Origin: Dryas octopetala | Taxonomy: Eukaryota; Streptophyta; Magnoliopsida; Rosales; Rosaceae | Direction of reading: 5' to 3' | Length of the DNA: 64,000 bases | NCBI GenBank assembly: GCA_963921425.1 | Contig: OY992837.1 | Location: 15,535,896 to 15,599,895 of the forward strand | Part shown: positions 1-10,107 of the stretch, in pieces | Position numbering within the stretch: position 1 is the first letter of the stretch | How the letters are laid out: every line of letters begins with the position of its first letter | The notes under the pieces: model-generated | What the model was told of the DNA's origin: nothing | The model's input: only the letters and a program-made list of their open reading frames with translations | Database searches by the model: none | Position numbers and translations under genes: made by a program

Positions 1-647
1 CTTGATCAGGACTTCACGGAGTACACAAACTTGGAAGAGTGCATCTCTTATTTGTGTGACTACATAACAAGCAAAGGTCCTTTTGATGGGTTGCTTGGGT
101 TTTCTCAGGTATGCATCTATGCCTAAATAACAAGCAAAGGTCCTTTTAATGCAAAATTGCAAATACATATATATAATGGTTACAAAAGCAAAGAGCCAAA
201 AGAAGTAACTGAATAAGATAAAGGAAAATAAAACTCAGAGATCGCTCTCATTTCATGTTCTTATTAATATTGTCTATTACATCTCCCGGAAACATCTCTG
301 TAAGTGCATGTTGTGTTATATTGATACATCCAAGAACCAATATTGCCTAAAATAAAGCTAGCCATTCATTGCAGGTTGCTTCACATCATGTGCAGCCAAT
401 TATGGCTTCATTTTTGTAGCTACAAAAAGCAGCTGCTTGAAAATTGTTTGTTGTCAAAATTTTGGCGACAAGAGTGGAAGGAGTATCCTTCCACGGTTCC
501 ACCCACATATAGTGACTATAGTGGAGCGCTATATATTAAGCTTATTTTATTGCTTTCATGATAGACATTCCTAACTTACATTCTCAAAATTTACTCAGGG
601 TGCGACACTGTCAGCACTCTTGTTGGGCTACCAAGCTCAGGTAATTA

Positions 648-691
<44 letters not shown>

Positions 692-1687
692 CTTAAAGGT
701 ATAGCATATTTAGCTACAAAATTTGGGAATGCAGGGAAAGCTGTTGAAGGAGCATCCACCTCTCAAGTTTTTTATATCGATATCAGGAGCAAAGTTCAGA
801 GATCCAATCATATGTGACGTTGCCTATAAAGACACTATCAAGGCCAAATCTGTCCACTTCATAGGAGCCAAAGATTGGCTAAAACAACCTTCTGAGGATC
901 TTGCCTCCGCGTTTGACAGCCCACTTATCATAAGGCACCCACAAGGGCATACTGTCCCAAGGCTAGGTCGGTGATTCTAGCTAATATACTCTCTCCGATG
1001 TGTATGTACACAAGCACACATTTATGCACATGTATAACGTTAGTTTGACATATATTGTTAGACTCATTTCCAACAATTTAAGGTTTTGGGGTTTAGTAAT
1101 TGTCTTAACATGATATTAGATCTCTCGTTCTAAGAGGCCCTGAGTTTACCAGAAACTGAATTAACTATAAAGTAAGTGAACCAAATCTGTAATTTTCTAT
1201 ATATATTATCCCTCCACTTATCACTTATCATGTTAACCTAGAGAGAGTGGGGCTGCACCTCAGTTGTCTGCACTTATCTATCTCTCCGTTATGCACGCGA
1301 AGGCCAGGAGTGCTAGCATGATATACATTACTGTTTTTGGGTCCAGTGGTATACTGTGGTAACATATATATGTACACACACATGTGCTTAGCTGACTTTT
1401 AGGTTTTGTAAACAGATGAAGCAGCCACCGAGCAGTTACATGGTTGGACTACGACAATCATCCAATGCAATAGTACTACTCTAGGTAGTAAGCATGAACT
1501 GAAGAATGGAGAAGACAAAGAAGAGCTTAAGGGCACAGATCTCATCCAATGCAATAAAACTACTGTTGAGTGCAGTAAGCATGAGCTGAAGAATGGAGAA
1601 GCCAAAGAAAAGAGTTTTGGCACAGATCCAGTAGTTGCACTTGCAGCAAGTAAGATCCAAAACCAGGAGACAACTGCAGTACGTTGA
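1..1687 (+). CDS. FSH1/OVCA2-family serine hydrolase (3' part, cut by window edge)
   Basis: Alpha/beta-hydrolase of the FSH1 (ovarian cancer-associated gene 2-like) family, a probable cytosolic esterase whose plant substrate is unknown. Four exons join in frame: 1-108, 599-640, 735-966 and 1416-1687, all with GT-AG borders, giving 217 visible codons and a TGA at 1685-1687. The nucleophile elbow GFSQGA spans the first two exons, with Ser as nucleophile. The third exon supplies the acid Asp in GAKDW and the catalytic His in GHTVPRL. The last exon starts DEAATEQLHGW, as in plant homologues, then continues for about 75 residues that contain a duplicated block (see 1458-1628). That tail is longer than I expect for the family. 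The N-terminus lies outside the window. The first intron has a CT-type microsatellite only in the next, short intron. The family call is firm; the exact length of the tail depends on the 967-1415 splice being right. Confidence 0.85.
653..688. repeat. (CT)n microsatellite
   Basis: A pure CT dinucleotide run of about 18 units lies in the 94-bp intron between the second and third visible exons of the hydrolase gene. Confidence 0.95.
1458..1628 (+). repeat. In-frame tandem duplication inside the last hydrolase exon
   Basis: Two adjacent similar units, 1458-1541 (84 bp) and 1542-1628 (87 bp), both begin TCATCCAATGCAAT and end GGCACAGATC. Both lengths are multiples of three, so the frame survives. 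Each encodes a block of about 28 residues with IQCN near its start, SKHELKNGE in the middle and GTD near its end. Keeping the frame after duplication supports this stretch being coding rather than UTR. Confidence 0.85.
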
Positions 1688-2785
1688 CATAAAAGCAAAT
1701 CAGAGAGAAGTGGAGGTTGTGGAGGCAGCTCAAGCATGAAGATCTCAAACGTGCAGATGTAGATGTTTTTTTTTTTTTTTTCTTCTCCTAGTCGTCTGAA
1801 TGCCCAAATCACATTTACCAGTTCATGTTGTGTGTGGATCTAATTATCAGTTGTAGAATTGTTGGTTACCTTTTTATGGGTCATGGAGTTTCACCTTAAT
1901 GCAATTATGCATGTATGAATTGTAAGAATTAATTAATGGACTTAATCATTGTTCTATTAGCTAGGAATCATTGTTTACACTGACACTTGAGGTACAAGTA
2001 ATAGGAATTGTCGACAGAACAAAGTCCGGCCTATAGGTTTACTAACTGGCTGATGAGTAATCTGAGTTATATTAGGATTACTTATACATGTGGGAGTCAA
2101 CTAGTATCAGCAAGGCATTAATCAAGAGAAGTCTCTTGTAGATTCACACTAGGAATGTATCCGAGTACACCTTTATATATGGGAGGGTTTAGGATTCAGT
2201 TGACTTTATATAAGAGCATATGTCCCTGGCCACACAACTAATCTAAGTCTATTCATTCTCTACCCCATCTGTGAGAGGCTGTTCGGTTGTGTTGGCTGGA
2301 AGACTTATGCACCGACTTCAAGTCTCTTACTGCTGCCAGGTCTTCAACAGGTAAGTGCAAATTCTGTTTCTTGCACATCAGCAATAATGCAGTGATGTTT
2401 GTTAGCTTGTCTTGTTTTAAGTGTGCTAAAGATGTATATAGATTTTACATGAATGACAATAACCTCTCTCTCTCAATAAAATGAAGATGACATTAAATAG
2501 AAAATTTATCATTGAAAAAAGAAAATTATATATATGATTGTTTGATTGAGATACTTTAACCTGTGAATTCCTTTTCTCCAGCACAACACCCTTTCATTCC
2601 CTTTGAACTTGGACATTTTCAATTTAGGTAGTGTAAGGAACCTCACATGTCAGCCTCCTATATATATCTGGCTAGCCGACCACTTTTGAAGGGAGGGAGA
2701 AATAGAGAAAGAAGAGAAGAAGAAGAAGAAGAAGCAGAAGAAGAAGATGAGAGAAAGATAGTGAAAGAGAAAAGGAAACAGAGGG
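1688..2785. other. Intergenic, with a possible old Copia LTR
   Basis: No gene seen. The stretch 2010-2346 looks like LTR or leader sequence: it has a TATA-like tract near 2173, a TTATATAAG tract near 2206 and an end in CTTCAACA, but I find no primer-binding site or target duplication. The 2647-2760 part is a purine-rich GAA/GAG run next to the TRIM. Confidence 0.4.
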
Positions 2786-3089
2786 TGTGGGATCAGAGTG
2801 TTGTCCCACATTGGAAATGTATAAGCTTGCATAGTGGCTTATAAATGTTTGGTCTACTCCTTCCATTGCCAATTGGTTTTGGAATAGATGCCTAGATTTC
2901 TTCATGGTATTAGAGCAGGTTCACCCTCGTGTGTTAGGTCGAGTGGCCACGCCACACGTGCATGGGCGTGTGAGAATGTAGAGTGTTGTTCCACATTGAA
3001 AATGTATAGCCTTACATAGTGGCTTATAAGGGTTTGAGCTACTCCTCCCATCGCCAATTGGTTTTGAGATGGATGCTTAGATTTCTTCA
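2786..3089 (+). mobile_element. Complete TRIM (terminal-repeat retrotransposon in miniature)
   Basis: Two similar direct repeats, 2786-2904 (119 bp) and 2969-3089 (121 bp), start TGTG and end TTTCTTCA. Directly after the first is TGGTATTAGAGCA (2905-2917), one base from the usual plant primer-binding site for initiator tRNA-Met. The internal region is only 64 bp and ends in a short G-rich tract (GGGCG) before the second LTR, where the polypurine tract is expected. There is no coding capacity. I could not find a clean 5-bp target duplication, so the element is old or its edges are off by a few bases. A related fragment lies at 31470-31725. Confidence 0.85.
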
Positions 3090-3989
3090 CGGAGGAGGGG
3101 TGCCATTTATCTTACTTCCAATATAGTGTGTCACACTCATACTCGTTATGTGGAGGTTGATTATCATTATGTACATAAAAAAGTTGTTCGTGTAGAGATT
3201 GATGTTAATTTGCTACTTATGCACTGAAGATTAACTTGCCGATTTGTTTATATACAAAGGTATTGTCTTTGGCTTGTTTTCCTTCTCTTGTTTCCACATT
3301 GCCAGTCCGCGCCCGCCCTCTCAGCTTGCAAGGGGCATGATAATTAATTAATTGTATACTTGTCTTGCATTCCAAGACTTGCTCTATTTAGACTCCTTCT
3401 CGATTGATTGTATACTTGTCTTACATTTTAAGACTCCTAAGATTACTTGTACGTACTAGTACTATTAGGTTTCTTGTAAGTTTAGTATATTTCTTATATT
3501 GATAGAATAAGTCCTACATAAATATATGTTTTACTAATCAATGAAATTAATTATTTAGTTCACAAGTTTCTTCTGGAGGCAAACTGCAAATTGGGAGGAA
3601 GGGTCGCTGGAGATTGGCGAAGTGGGCGGAGTGGTGGTTGGTGGTGGGGTGAGGTTGGGTTGGGTGGCCGGGGTTTGGGAAGGTGAGGGAAGAAAACGGA
3701 TATTTTTGTTCAAGGCAAAATTTAAGAGGGGTATTGAGATGAAATTGGACACTTGTCGGCGCCATGTGTCCAATTTTTAGCTGTTTCCAACTTGCTCCAG
3801 CCCTTCTCTCCGTGCTAATCCCCCCTTTCTCGATCTCTTTATTTGCTGACCCATCCACACGCTGACAAGTGTCCCTATTCACCTAAGATTACCTCACTTC
3901 CTTATACATTTTCCTATAAAAGGCAGCCCCCAGCCCTCTCTTTATGGGGATCTTTTGCTCTCTATTTTATTTTCTACTTTATTTTAGTA
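3090..3989. other. Intergenic, no gene seen
   Basis: Contains an imperfect repeat of the phrase GTATACTTGTCTT (near 3354 and 3411) and AT-rich sequence, then a moderately GC-rich stretch up to the hAT element. The open frames on both strands at 3547-3882 are low-complexity and match nothing I know. Confidence 0.5.
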
Positions 3990-3997
3990 GTCCTAGG

Positions 3998-5287
3998 CAA
4001 GGAGTCAAATTTCGAAATTTTCGGCGAAATTTCGTCGAAAATTTCGTTTTTTAGGGGTATGGAAATTTTAACACCATACCAAATTAATTTTGAAAACTTT
4101 CGCCGAAATTTCGCCGAAATTTTCCGAAATTCCCGAAATTTCGACGAAATTTTCGATATAGAGACCGGAGAGAGAGGGGAGGCTGAGACCGGAGGGAAAG
4201 AGGCAGAGCCGCCGCCGTCACCATCGCCGGAGGGAGAGGCAGAGCCGCGCGCGCCGTCGAAGGAGGGAGAGAAGAGATCCGGGGAGGGAGAGAGGGAGAT
4301 CGGGAAGGGAGAGGGAGATGGAGCAAAGAGAAGAGAACATGGAGAAGGAGGGAGTGAGGGACTAGGAGAGAGAAAGAGAAGATGAGAACTGAAGAAGGAA
4401 AGAAAAAAAAAAAAAAGAAGAGGTCTGGACCGTCTGGTTAGTCACGGGGGCAGGGAGGAAGAAGTGAAGAACTGAAGAAGGAAAGAAGAAAAAAAAGAAG
4501 AAAAAGAAAAAGAAAGAGAGAGGGAGGAGAGAGAAGAGAGAGAATGAGTGGGGTAGGGGGGTAGGCGTGAATCACGGGGGAAGAGAAGAAAAGGGAAAGA
4601 AAAAAAAGAAGAGAAAAAGAAAGGAAAAGGAAAAAAAAAAAGAAAAGAAAAGGAAAGAAAAAAAAAGAAAAAAAAGGAAAGAAAAAAAAAGGAAAGAAAT
4701 TTTTTTTTTTTTTAAGGTAGATTGAGATTTGGAGTCTTTAGACAATTGGAAAGAAAAAAAAAATTTAAGATTTTATTTGGGGTTTGATTTGGTCATTTTG
4801 GTGTTTCGTTTAATTGTAAACATAAATTATGAAAAGGACATAATATGGTATATTAGTAAAAAAACGAAAAAAGACATAACACAGGCTACACAGCAAGTTA
4901 GTATTTGGATCTGAAGATTAATAAAATAATAGAGTTTACAATGGGGTACATAGGTCAGATTGAGCAAATGTGAGGTGTTATTTATATAATTATTAATTAG
5001 TGACCCATTTTTTTAACAGTATTTACCATCAGCGCGCATTATATTCATCTTATATTACATAAAACCTACTATATAATTTAGTTTTTTCAATGTTTTTTAT
5101 CAATACAGTAGATAATATGTTAAATAAGCATATGGTCAAGTTTCATTCAAAATTTCCGTGTTTTGATAGCAATTTTCGTCGTTTTTATCTAATTTTGTCG
5201 AAATCGAAATTTTAATCGAAATTTCCACGAAAATTTCCGTCGAAATTTCCATCGAAAATTTCCTCGAAACCGAAATTTTACTCCTTG
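3998..5287. mobile_element. Non-autonomous hAT element (1290 bp)
   Basis: Terminal inverted repeats CAAGGAGTCAAATTTCG (left) and, on the other strand at the right end, CAAGGAGTAAAATTTCG differ at one base in 17. The element is flanked by an exact 8-bp duplication GTCCTAGG at 3990-3997 and 5288-5295, the length made by hAT transposases. Both subterminal regions are packed with GAAATTTCG-like motifs in both orientations (4005-4160 and 5150-5275). The centre is purine-rich GA/GAAA sequence with no transposase. Open frames across it are low-complexity and not real genes. Confidence 0.92.
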
Positions 5288-5295
5288 GTCCTAGG

Positions 5296-6783
5296 TTTTC
5301 TCTCTTAAGCCTTTTGGCTATGTTGTAAGAGAGAGAGTGTGAGCTTTTATTTTATTGTAGCACTTTTCTTTTTAAATTAATATGAGCTTTTAGTATTTAT
5401 TTCTTGTCTCTTTTATCTTTTATCTCTTATTGTCCTTAATTTACCTCTTGCACTTTAATTACTTTATGAAGTTCTAGTAAATATATTTACTTTATTTATC
5501 TTTTATTTTGGGAATGAATCTCATGGGATTCTAAATCTCATCACCAAGGTAGAGGAGGACATTCCCCCATCAGATAACCCCTATTTCCTATAATTTAGCA
5601 TATATTTTCCCCCATAGATCTCTAAGTTTATTATAAAAAGTCTTGTCTTTTCTTTAAGAGGAGCTCATTTCACCACAAATGCCATGTATTTGTGGTAGTT
5701 AGGAGCAACCCTCTACATTGATGCTTGGTGTTTTAAATATCCATAACAAATACCTTTGATTCCATGTTTATACTTGGTTCACTTGGAAGGCTTAGGGTTT
5801 GTTCTTCCCTAGGCAAGACAAGATTTTTACCATAAAAATTACATTTTTTTGAGCTTCAAAGAGAAAAATCCTTAGTGAGAGCATCAAAGTAATTTTTGGT
5901 GCTCTCCTTTTTGGGAAAGTGTTAAATAGTAGTTAGAGTCTGATAGTGGAGGTTTGGATTCCAAAGCCTTGGTCTTTTATTCCATTGTTTCAACTCCAAA
6001 ACCCTAAAACTGCTAAATTTCTAATTCTTCCTCCCTATTTCCTTAGATCTATTTAGTTTATAGTCTTTTGCATTTTACCTTATTTTCTTTGCTTTTATTT
6101 CCTTGCATTATATTTGTCTTTTTATTTCATCAATAACCTATATACCATCAATATATTCAACTAGGTTAGGTTTAAACTTAAGTGTATCTCTTTCTTAAAC
6201 ACTCCCTTGGATTCGACCTCGTTAATATACAACCCTTACTACAAGGTTCGGATACTTGCGAAAAAATAAACAAATAAAATTTATCAAGAACAATAACTAA
6301 CCTTCCTTCTCGTATATATTTTATGTTTTTTTTTTTTACCCTTGTTGAGTTCTTATTGGTCTTTCTTATACAATCCCACCAAAGCCCTTTTGGTAACCCA
6401 ATGTCCTTAATTACATAAAGTTGATATACAAGGCAAAAAATATTAATTGATTTTAATCAGATATAAGCCAGTTCAAGCCAATGTTGTGGAATAAGATGGA
6501 GTGGAATATCACCTTAAAAATTAATAATATGGAGATAAAATTTGCTCAGAGGCATAATCGTAAAATGTATGTTGTTGTGTTTTCTTGTTTTTGTTATTCG
6601 AAGAGTTTAAATAAAATATAAATCCACAACCCTAACATGTTAATTCTCCATTTGTTATTCTCTTATAAGTCTGAAAAATATTTGCAATAAAAATTCTAAA
6701 GCATGATGTGCTTATGAGTCTGGTGAGTGATATCATGTCCTATTTGCCAAGATATAATTTTTATGATAGGAGAGAAAATGAAG
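5296..6783. other. Intergenic, probable degraded LTR-retrotransposon sequence
   Basis: No gene seen. The phrase CCTTGGATTCGACCTCG near 6207, followed by CTACAAGG and TTGCGAA, resembles LTRs of plant Tat/Ogre-type Gypsy elements. I cannot find paired LTRs or pol sequence, so this is only a suggestion. Confidence 0.35.
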
Positions 6784-6944
6784 AACCTTGATATTTTACG
6801 TAAATAAATTTAAATGGTATCCTCATTCTAGTTTTTCAGATAATATTTGAGAAGTTAGAGGTAAGGAAGAGCATTATCAAACAAGATATCTTCAATTCAA
6901 ACCCTAAATTGTTGCATAAATGTAATATCCATTGATATTTTAAT
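6784..6944. repeat. Diverged direct repeat, copy 1
   Basis: About 160 bp beginning AACCTTGATATTTTACG and ending GATATTTTAAT. It recurs in the same orientation at 9258-9415. This copy runs into the left target duplication of the Mutator-type element that starts at 6947. Confidence 0.85.
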
Positions 6945-7156
6945 TTGAATGCTCCTATTTGCACACTTTTTTTTTTCTTTTTGCACACCTTTTTATTTTC
7001 TCTTACACACCTTTTACCCTCTTATAAAATTTAAAATTTCTCTTAATACACCCCTCCAATTACCTTAATGCCCCTATTTTTATCCATTTCAAAAAACAAA
7101 ACAAAAAAACACACACACACACCCAACCCTTTCTTCTCCCTCACCGACCACCTCCC

Positions 7157-7355
7157 TGTGACATTGTGAATTGTTTATTAATCTCTCATACATCCAGTAC
7201 TACAATTTACAAGATTTTATATACGACCTATACATAAACTTGGAAGAAAATATAAGAAAATACATAGCCTTAGTTACAGGGATTTCCTAGTCTAAGAAAG
7301 GAAGTAAATAATCTGCAGCAATCTTCTAATATCACAGAGATATGATATCGTAACA
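7157..7355 (-). mobile_element. Solo Copia-type LTR
   Basis: A 199-bp unit starting TGTGACATTG and ending GATATCGTAACA, with TG...CA termini, is flanked by the exact 5-bp duplication CTCCC (7152-7156 and 7356-7360). No internal retroelement sequence follows, so this is a solo LTR left by recombination between the two LTRs. The minus-strand reading, starting TGTTACGATATC, is the form I know from plant Copia LTRs. It interrupts the Mutator-type element around it. Confidence 0.85.
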
Positions 7356-7515
7356 CTCCCTCCCTTTCTGTCTCTGTCCAGCTCTGGCGTCAACCCCGAC
7401 CCACCCCTTCCCTGCCCCTCCGGCGACCACCTTCTCCATTTCTCTCTCTCTCTTTGCATCTCTCTCTCCTTCCATCTCTCCTCCAAACATCCACGGTAAA
7501 AAAAAATTTGCAGGT

Positions 7516-7652
7516 GGTGGCTGGTTCGGCGGGCCAATGCCGAAACCGGTGGTTTCACTCGGCATGTACCCGTCGAACAGAACAAGATTGTTCGTCGGGT
7601 ACTTGACGAACGAAACCATAGGTTTCGGCACTGGCCCGCCGAACCAGCCACC
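7516..7652. repeat. Long near-perfect hairpin (63-bp arms, 11-nt loop)
   Basis: Arms 7516-7578 and 7590-7652 are inverted copies starting GGTGGCTGGTTCGGCGGGCC, with about eight mismatches by eye, separated by an 11-nt loop. It is GC-rich in an AT-rich region. The first 21 pairs at the base are perfect. A transcript from either strand would fold into one long stem. It could be a small-RNA precursor, a nested foldback transposon, or an inverted duplication of captured gene sequence. No known miRNA is recognised. Confidence 0.85.
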
Positions 7653-8371
7653 ATCTTCTCCGACGAGTTCATCGTTTCCGACGGCGTCGGGGAAAAAGAA
7701 TAAGGTGAGAGATAGTGGGTTTGGGAGAGAGAAGAAGAGTGAGGAGAGAGATTGGGTTCGGGAGAGAGGAGAGTGAGGTGAGAGAGAATGGGTTCGGGAA
7801 GAAGAGAGATGGGGCTGGGGAGGGAGGTGGCCGGGGTGAAATCTACACCAAATATTTGCAGACATCCCTCTGTTTCTTCCTCTTTATTATTATGTATTTC
7901 TTCTTGCAGTATTGTCTTTGGCTCATCAATTCTCTCTTATACATCTAGCAGTAAAATGGCGTGAGTGAGACAAGTTCAAAAGTATTTGTAACTCAAAATA
8001 TCCAAGATTTGAAAACAAGTGCAAGTGTAGCTGTAGATGATTCTACATATTTAGAATTTTAATTCTAATTTAATGAGGCTGTGAACTTATTATCCAAAAA
8101 AGGTGATGGGGAGGTGGTGTTGCGGTGAGGGGGGAGGGGCTGGGTGGTCCGATGACTGGTGAGGCAGGGGGGAGGGAGCTGGGTGGGTCGGGTGAAGGGG
8201 TGTGTATGTGTGTGTGTGTTTTTTTTTTTTTTTTGTCTTGAGTGTGTAAAGAACTAAAGATTGTCCTTTAAGGTCTTTTTTTTTGTGTCAATTAAGTAAA
8301 TTCACAAATTAAATTTTAAGGGTATGCAAAAAGAGAAAAAGAGATGTGCAAATAGCAGCTCTCTTTAATTT

Positions 8372-8975
8372 TTAAAAACTAACCAATAAAAAGTTAAAAC
8401 TTCACATCTAGTTTCTATTCATCCAGGTTATCTAGACTTAATTATCACAAATCGAATAAACAGATATATCTTATATCAAACCGATTGAGTGGCGATTGAA
8501 CACAAAATGATAAAGGCGATGCATTCCTCGATGTATTTAATTACAAGCCTCCAGTGGAACAAAACAGAATTTGGTGCAAAAAGATAATTACAATGATAGT
8601 CTCTTATTTTTAAAATATTATGCTTCTTTTGTGCACATTATAAAGAAAGTAAGAATTTTAATTGTTTATTAACTTCATTTGATTTTTTTTAGATGATATT
8701 CTAATTTTTGGTATTGTGTGATGTATGTAATGCATGATATCTATTTATAAGCAAATTGACAAAACGATGGAGTCATTTTATCCTAATTGTTTGGTTGTAC
8801 TGCACAATTATATTAGTGTTCCACTTGATTTTTCTGAAGATGGGGTTTGTGTCTCCTTTATTGTTGTACTCTTCTATATATTTTGATATTTTCTTTAAAA
8901 CAAAGCTTCCACGTACTTTAACTCTTCAGGCTTCTAGACCTTACATGTCACCCTTTACTTCGAGAGTACCTGAAG

Positions 8976-9009
<34 letters not shown>

Positions 9010-9257
9010 AAACACTAAGACTTTAATAAATAAATATAAGTCATTCTTGTTATTGTACGTGCTATGATTGGATATATGTATTTCAGTACGTAGTTTAGAA
9101 ATTGTAATTTATATATGGTCCTTTTAATGGCTTTTCTTCCGCATGGTTTGGGGTGTTTTAAAAAGTGGGTCTGGCAGTATAGTCATTGTAGCGTGTGGGT
9201 TTTATAATCAGGCCTATTTCTAAAATGGACTTTAAAAAAAACAACCCTAAATTAAAT
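8372..9257. other. Intergenic, no gene seen
   Basis: AT-rich sequence with a (TA)n microsatellite at 8980-9007. The 103-codon open frame starting 8756 runs into the TA repeat and has no recognisable domain. Confidence 0.5.
8980..9007. repeat. (TA)n microsatellite
   Basis: An uninterrupted TA dinucleotide run of about 14 units. A second run of about 12 units lies at 9695-9718. Confidence 0.95.
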
Positions 9258-9415
9258 AACCTTGATATTTTACGTAAATAAATTGAAATTATATCCTGTA
9301 TTTTTTTCAAATAATATTTGAGCAGTTAGATGTAAGGAGGAGCATTATCAAACATGATATTTTCAATTCAAACCCTAAATTGTTACATAAAGCTAATATG
9401 TATTGATATTTTAAT
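9258..9415. repeat. Diverged direct repeat, copy 2
   Basis: Second copy of the unit at 6784-6944, in the same orientation and about 2.5 kb downstream. Landmarks are TTACGTAAATAAATT, GAGCATTATCAAACA and TCAAACCCTAAATTGTT. Similarity stops right after GATATTTTAAT. Confidence 0.85.
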
Positions 9416-9801
9416 CAAATATTAATGACAGAGAGAGAAAAAAAATAGAGGTACCATTACGTAATTATTGCAACAACCAAATTGTTTTGTTACACGTTAT
9501 TTACCACACATCATATTTCTAGGTCGTTCAATATATATGCGCTTTAGTATCACATATGATTTGTTTTCCCACTATTTGTGACAAGATACACACAACTCAA
9601 TGTTGAAACTCGGATCTTCTTGAAGAAAATGAAATGAAGTCTAAACCTTCCAATATTGGCCGCTATCCATAAATATGGCTTCAACAATTTTACATTATAT
9701 ATATATATATATATATATTTGAACGAGTCCAAGAAAATTCTGACACTACTTTATTACGAACAACTTAGATAATTACATAAAAAACATATGTATTAGCAAG
9801 T

Positions 9802-9990
9802 GTGATATCTTCTACTACAATCTTAATAGTATCATCGAAAACATATGTTGCAATTAATATAGTTACCTTGCAGGACAATTTTAGGGATGTACCTAACGGT
9901 GTGGCGCTTAGTACTGATGCATTTAAGCGATACGTGCGAGCGTACGTTTTATATTTAATTGGTTCGATTGTTCTTCCGACCAAAATATGA
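9802..9990 (+). pseudogene. Plant mobile domain (transposon-derived) remnant
   Basis: A 62-codon frame whose C-terminal half contains YVRAYVLYLIGSIVLP. It resembles the conserved (A/V)RAYLLYLIG(x)xLFPD block of the plant mobile domain, shared by MAIN-like proteins and some Mutator-related transposons. Only about 35 residues of the domain remain, with no flanking coding sequence, so it is a relic. The domain call rests on this one block. Confidence 0.5.
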
Positions 9991-10107
9991 ATTTGTAAAT
10001 ATATTGTTTACAGTCTTGCGATGCAGCGGCACGTTGCTCTTTTATGTGATTGAATAAACCATTTCAAATGTGGCAATTAGTTTTGTGCTTGAGTCAATAT
10101 GCCTAAT

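Larger units (their letters stand above)
6947..8362. mobile_element. Mutator-type non-autonomous element with long inverted ends
   Basis: The left end GCTCCTATTTGCACAC followed by T-rich sequence and TTTTTGCACACC is mirrored at the right end near 8325-8360. Complementarity continues inward through an ACACACACAC tract (7109) paired with a GTGTGTGTGT tract (8209). Flanking 9-mers TTTTAATTT (6938-6946) and CTTTAATTT (8363-8371) match at 8 of 9 positions, as expected for Mutator-like elements. A solo LTR (7157-7355) sits inside. I see no transposase. The centre (7360-8090) is unique sequence with open frames I cannot assign and may be captured DNA. Confidence 0.7.

Noticed and set aside
2010..2346. 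Copia LTR ending CTTCAACA
   Set aside because: No primer-binding site, partner LTR or target duplication found; mentioned only as a possibility in the gap note.
4084..4385. Open frames of 80 and 180 codons on opposite strands
   Set aside because: They lie in the subterminal arrays and purine-rich centre of the hAT element at 3998-5287; low complexity and no homology recognised.
7292..7948. Several frames up to 177 codons around the hairpin
   Set aside because: They overlap on both strands as an inverted repeat predicts, cross a solo LTR end, and show no known domain. Not called as genes.
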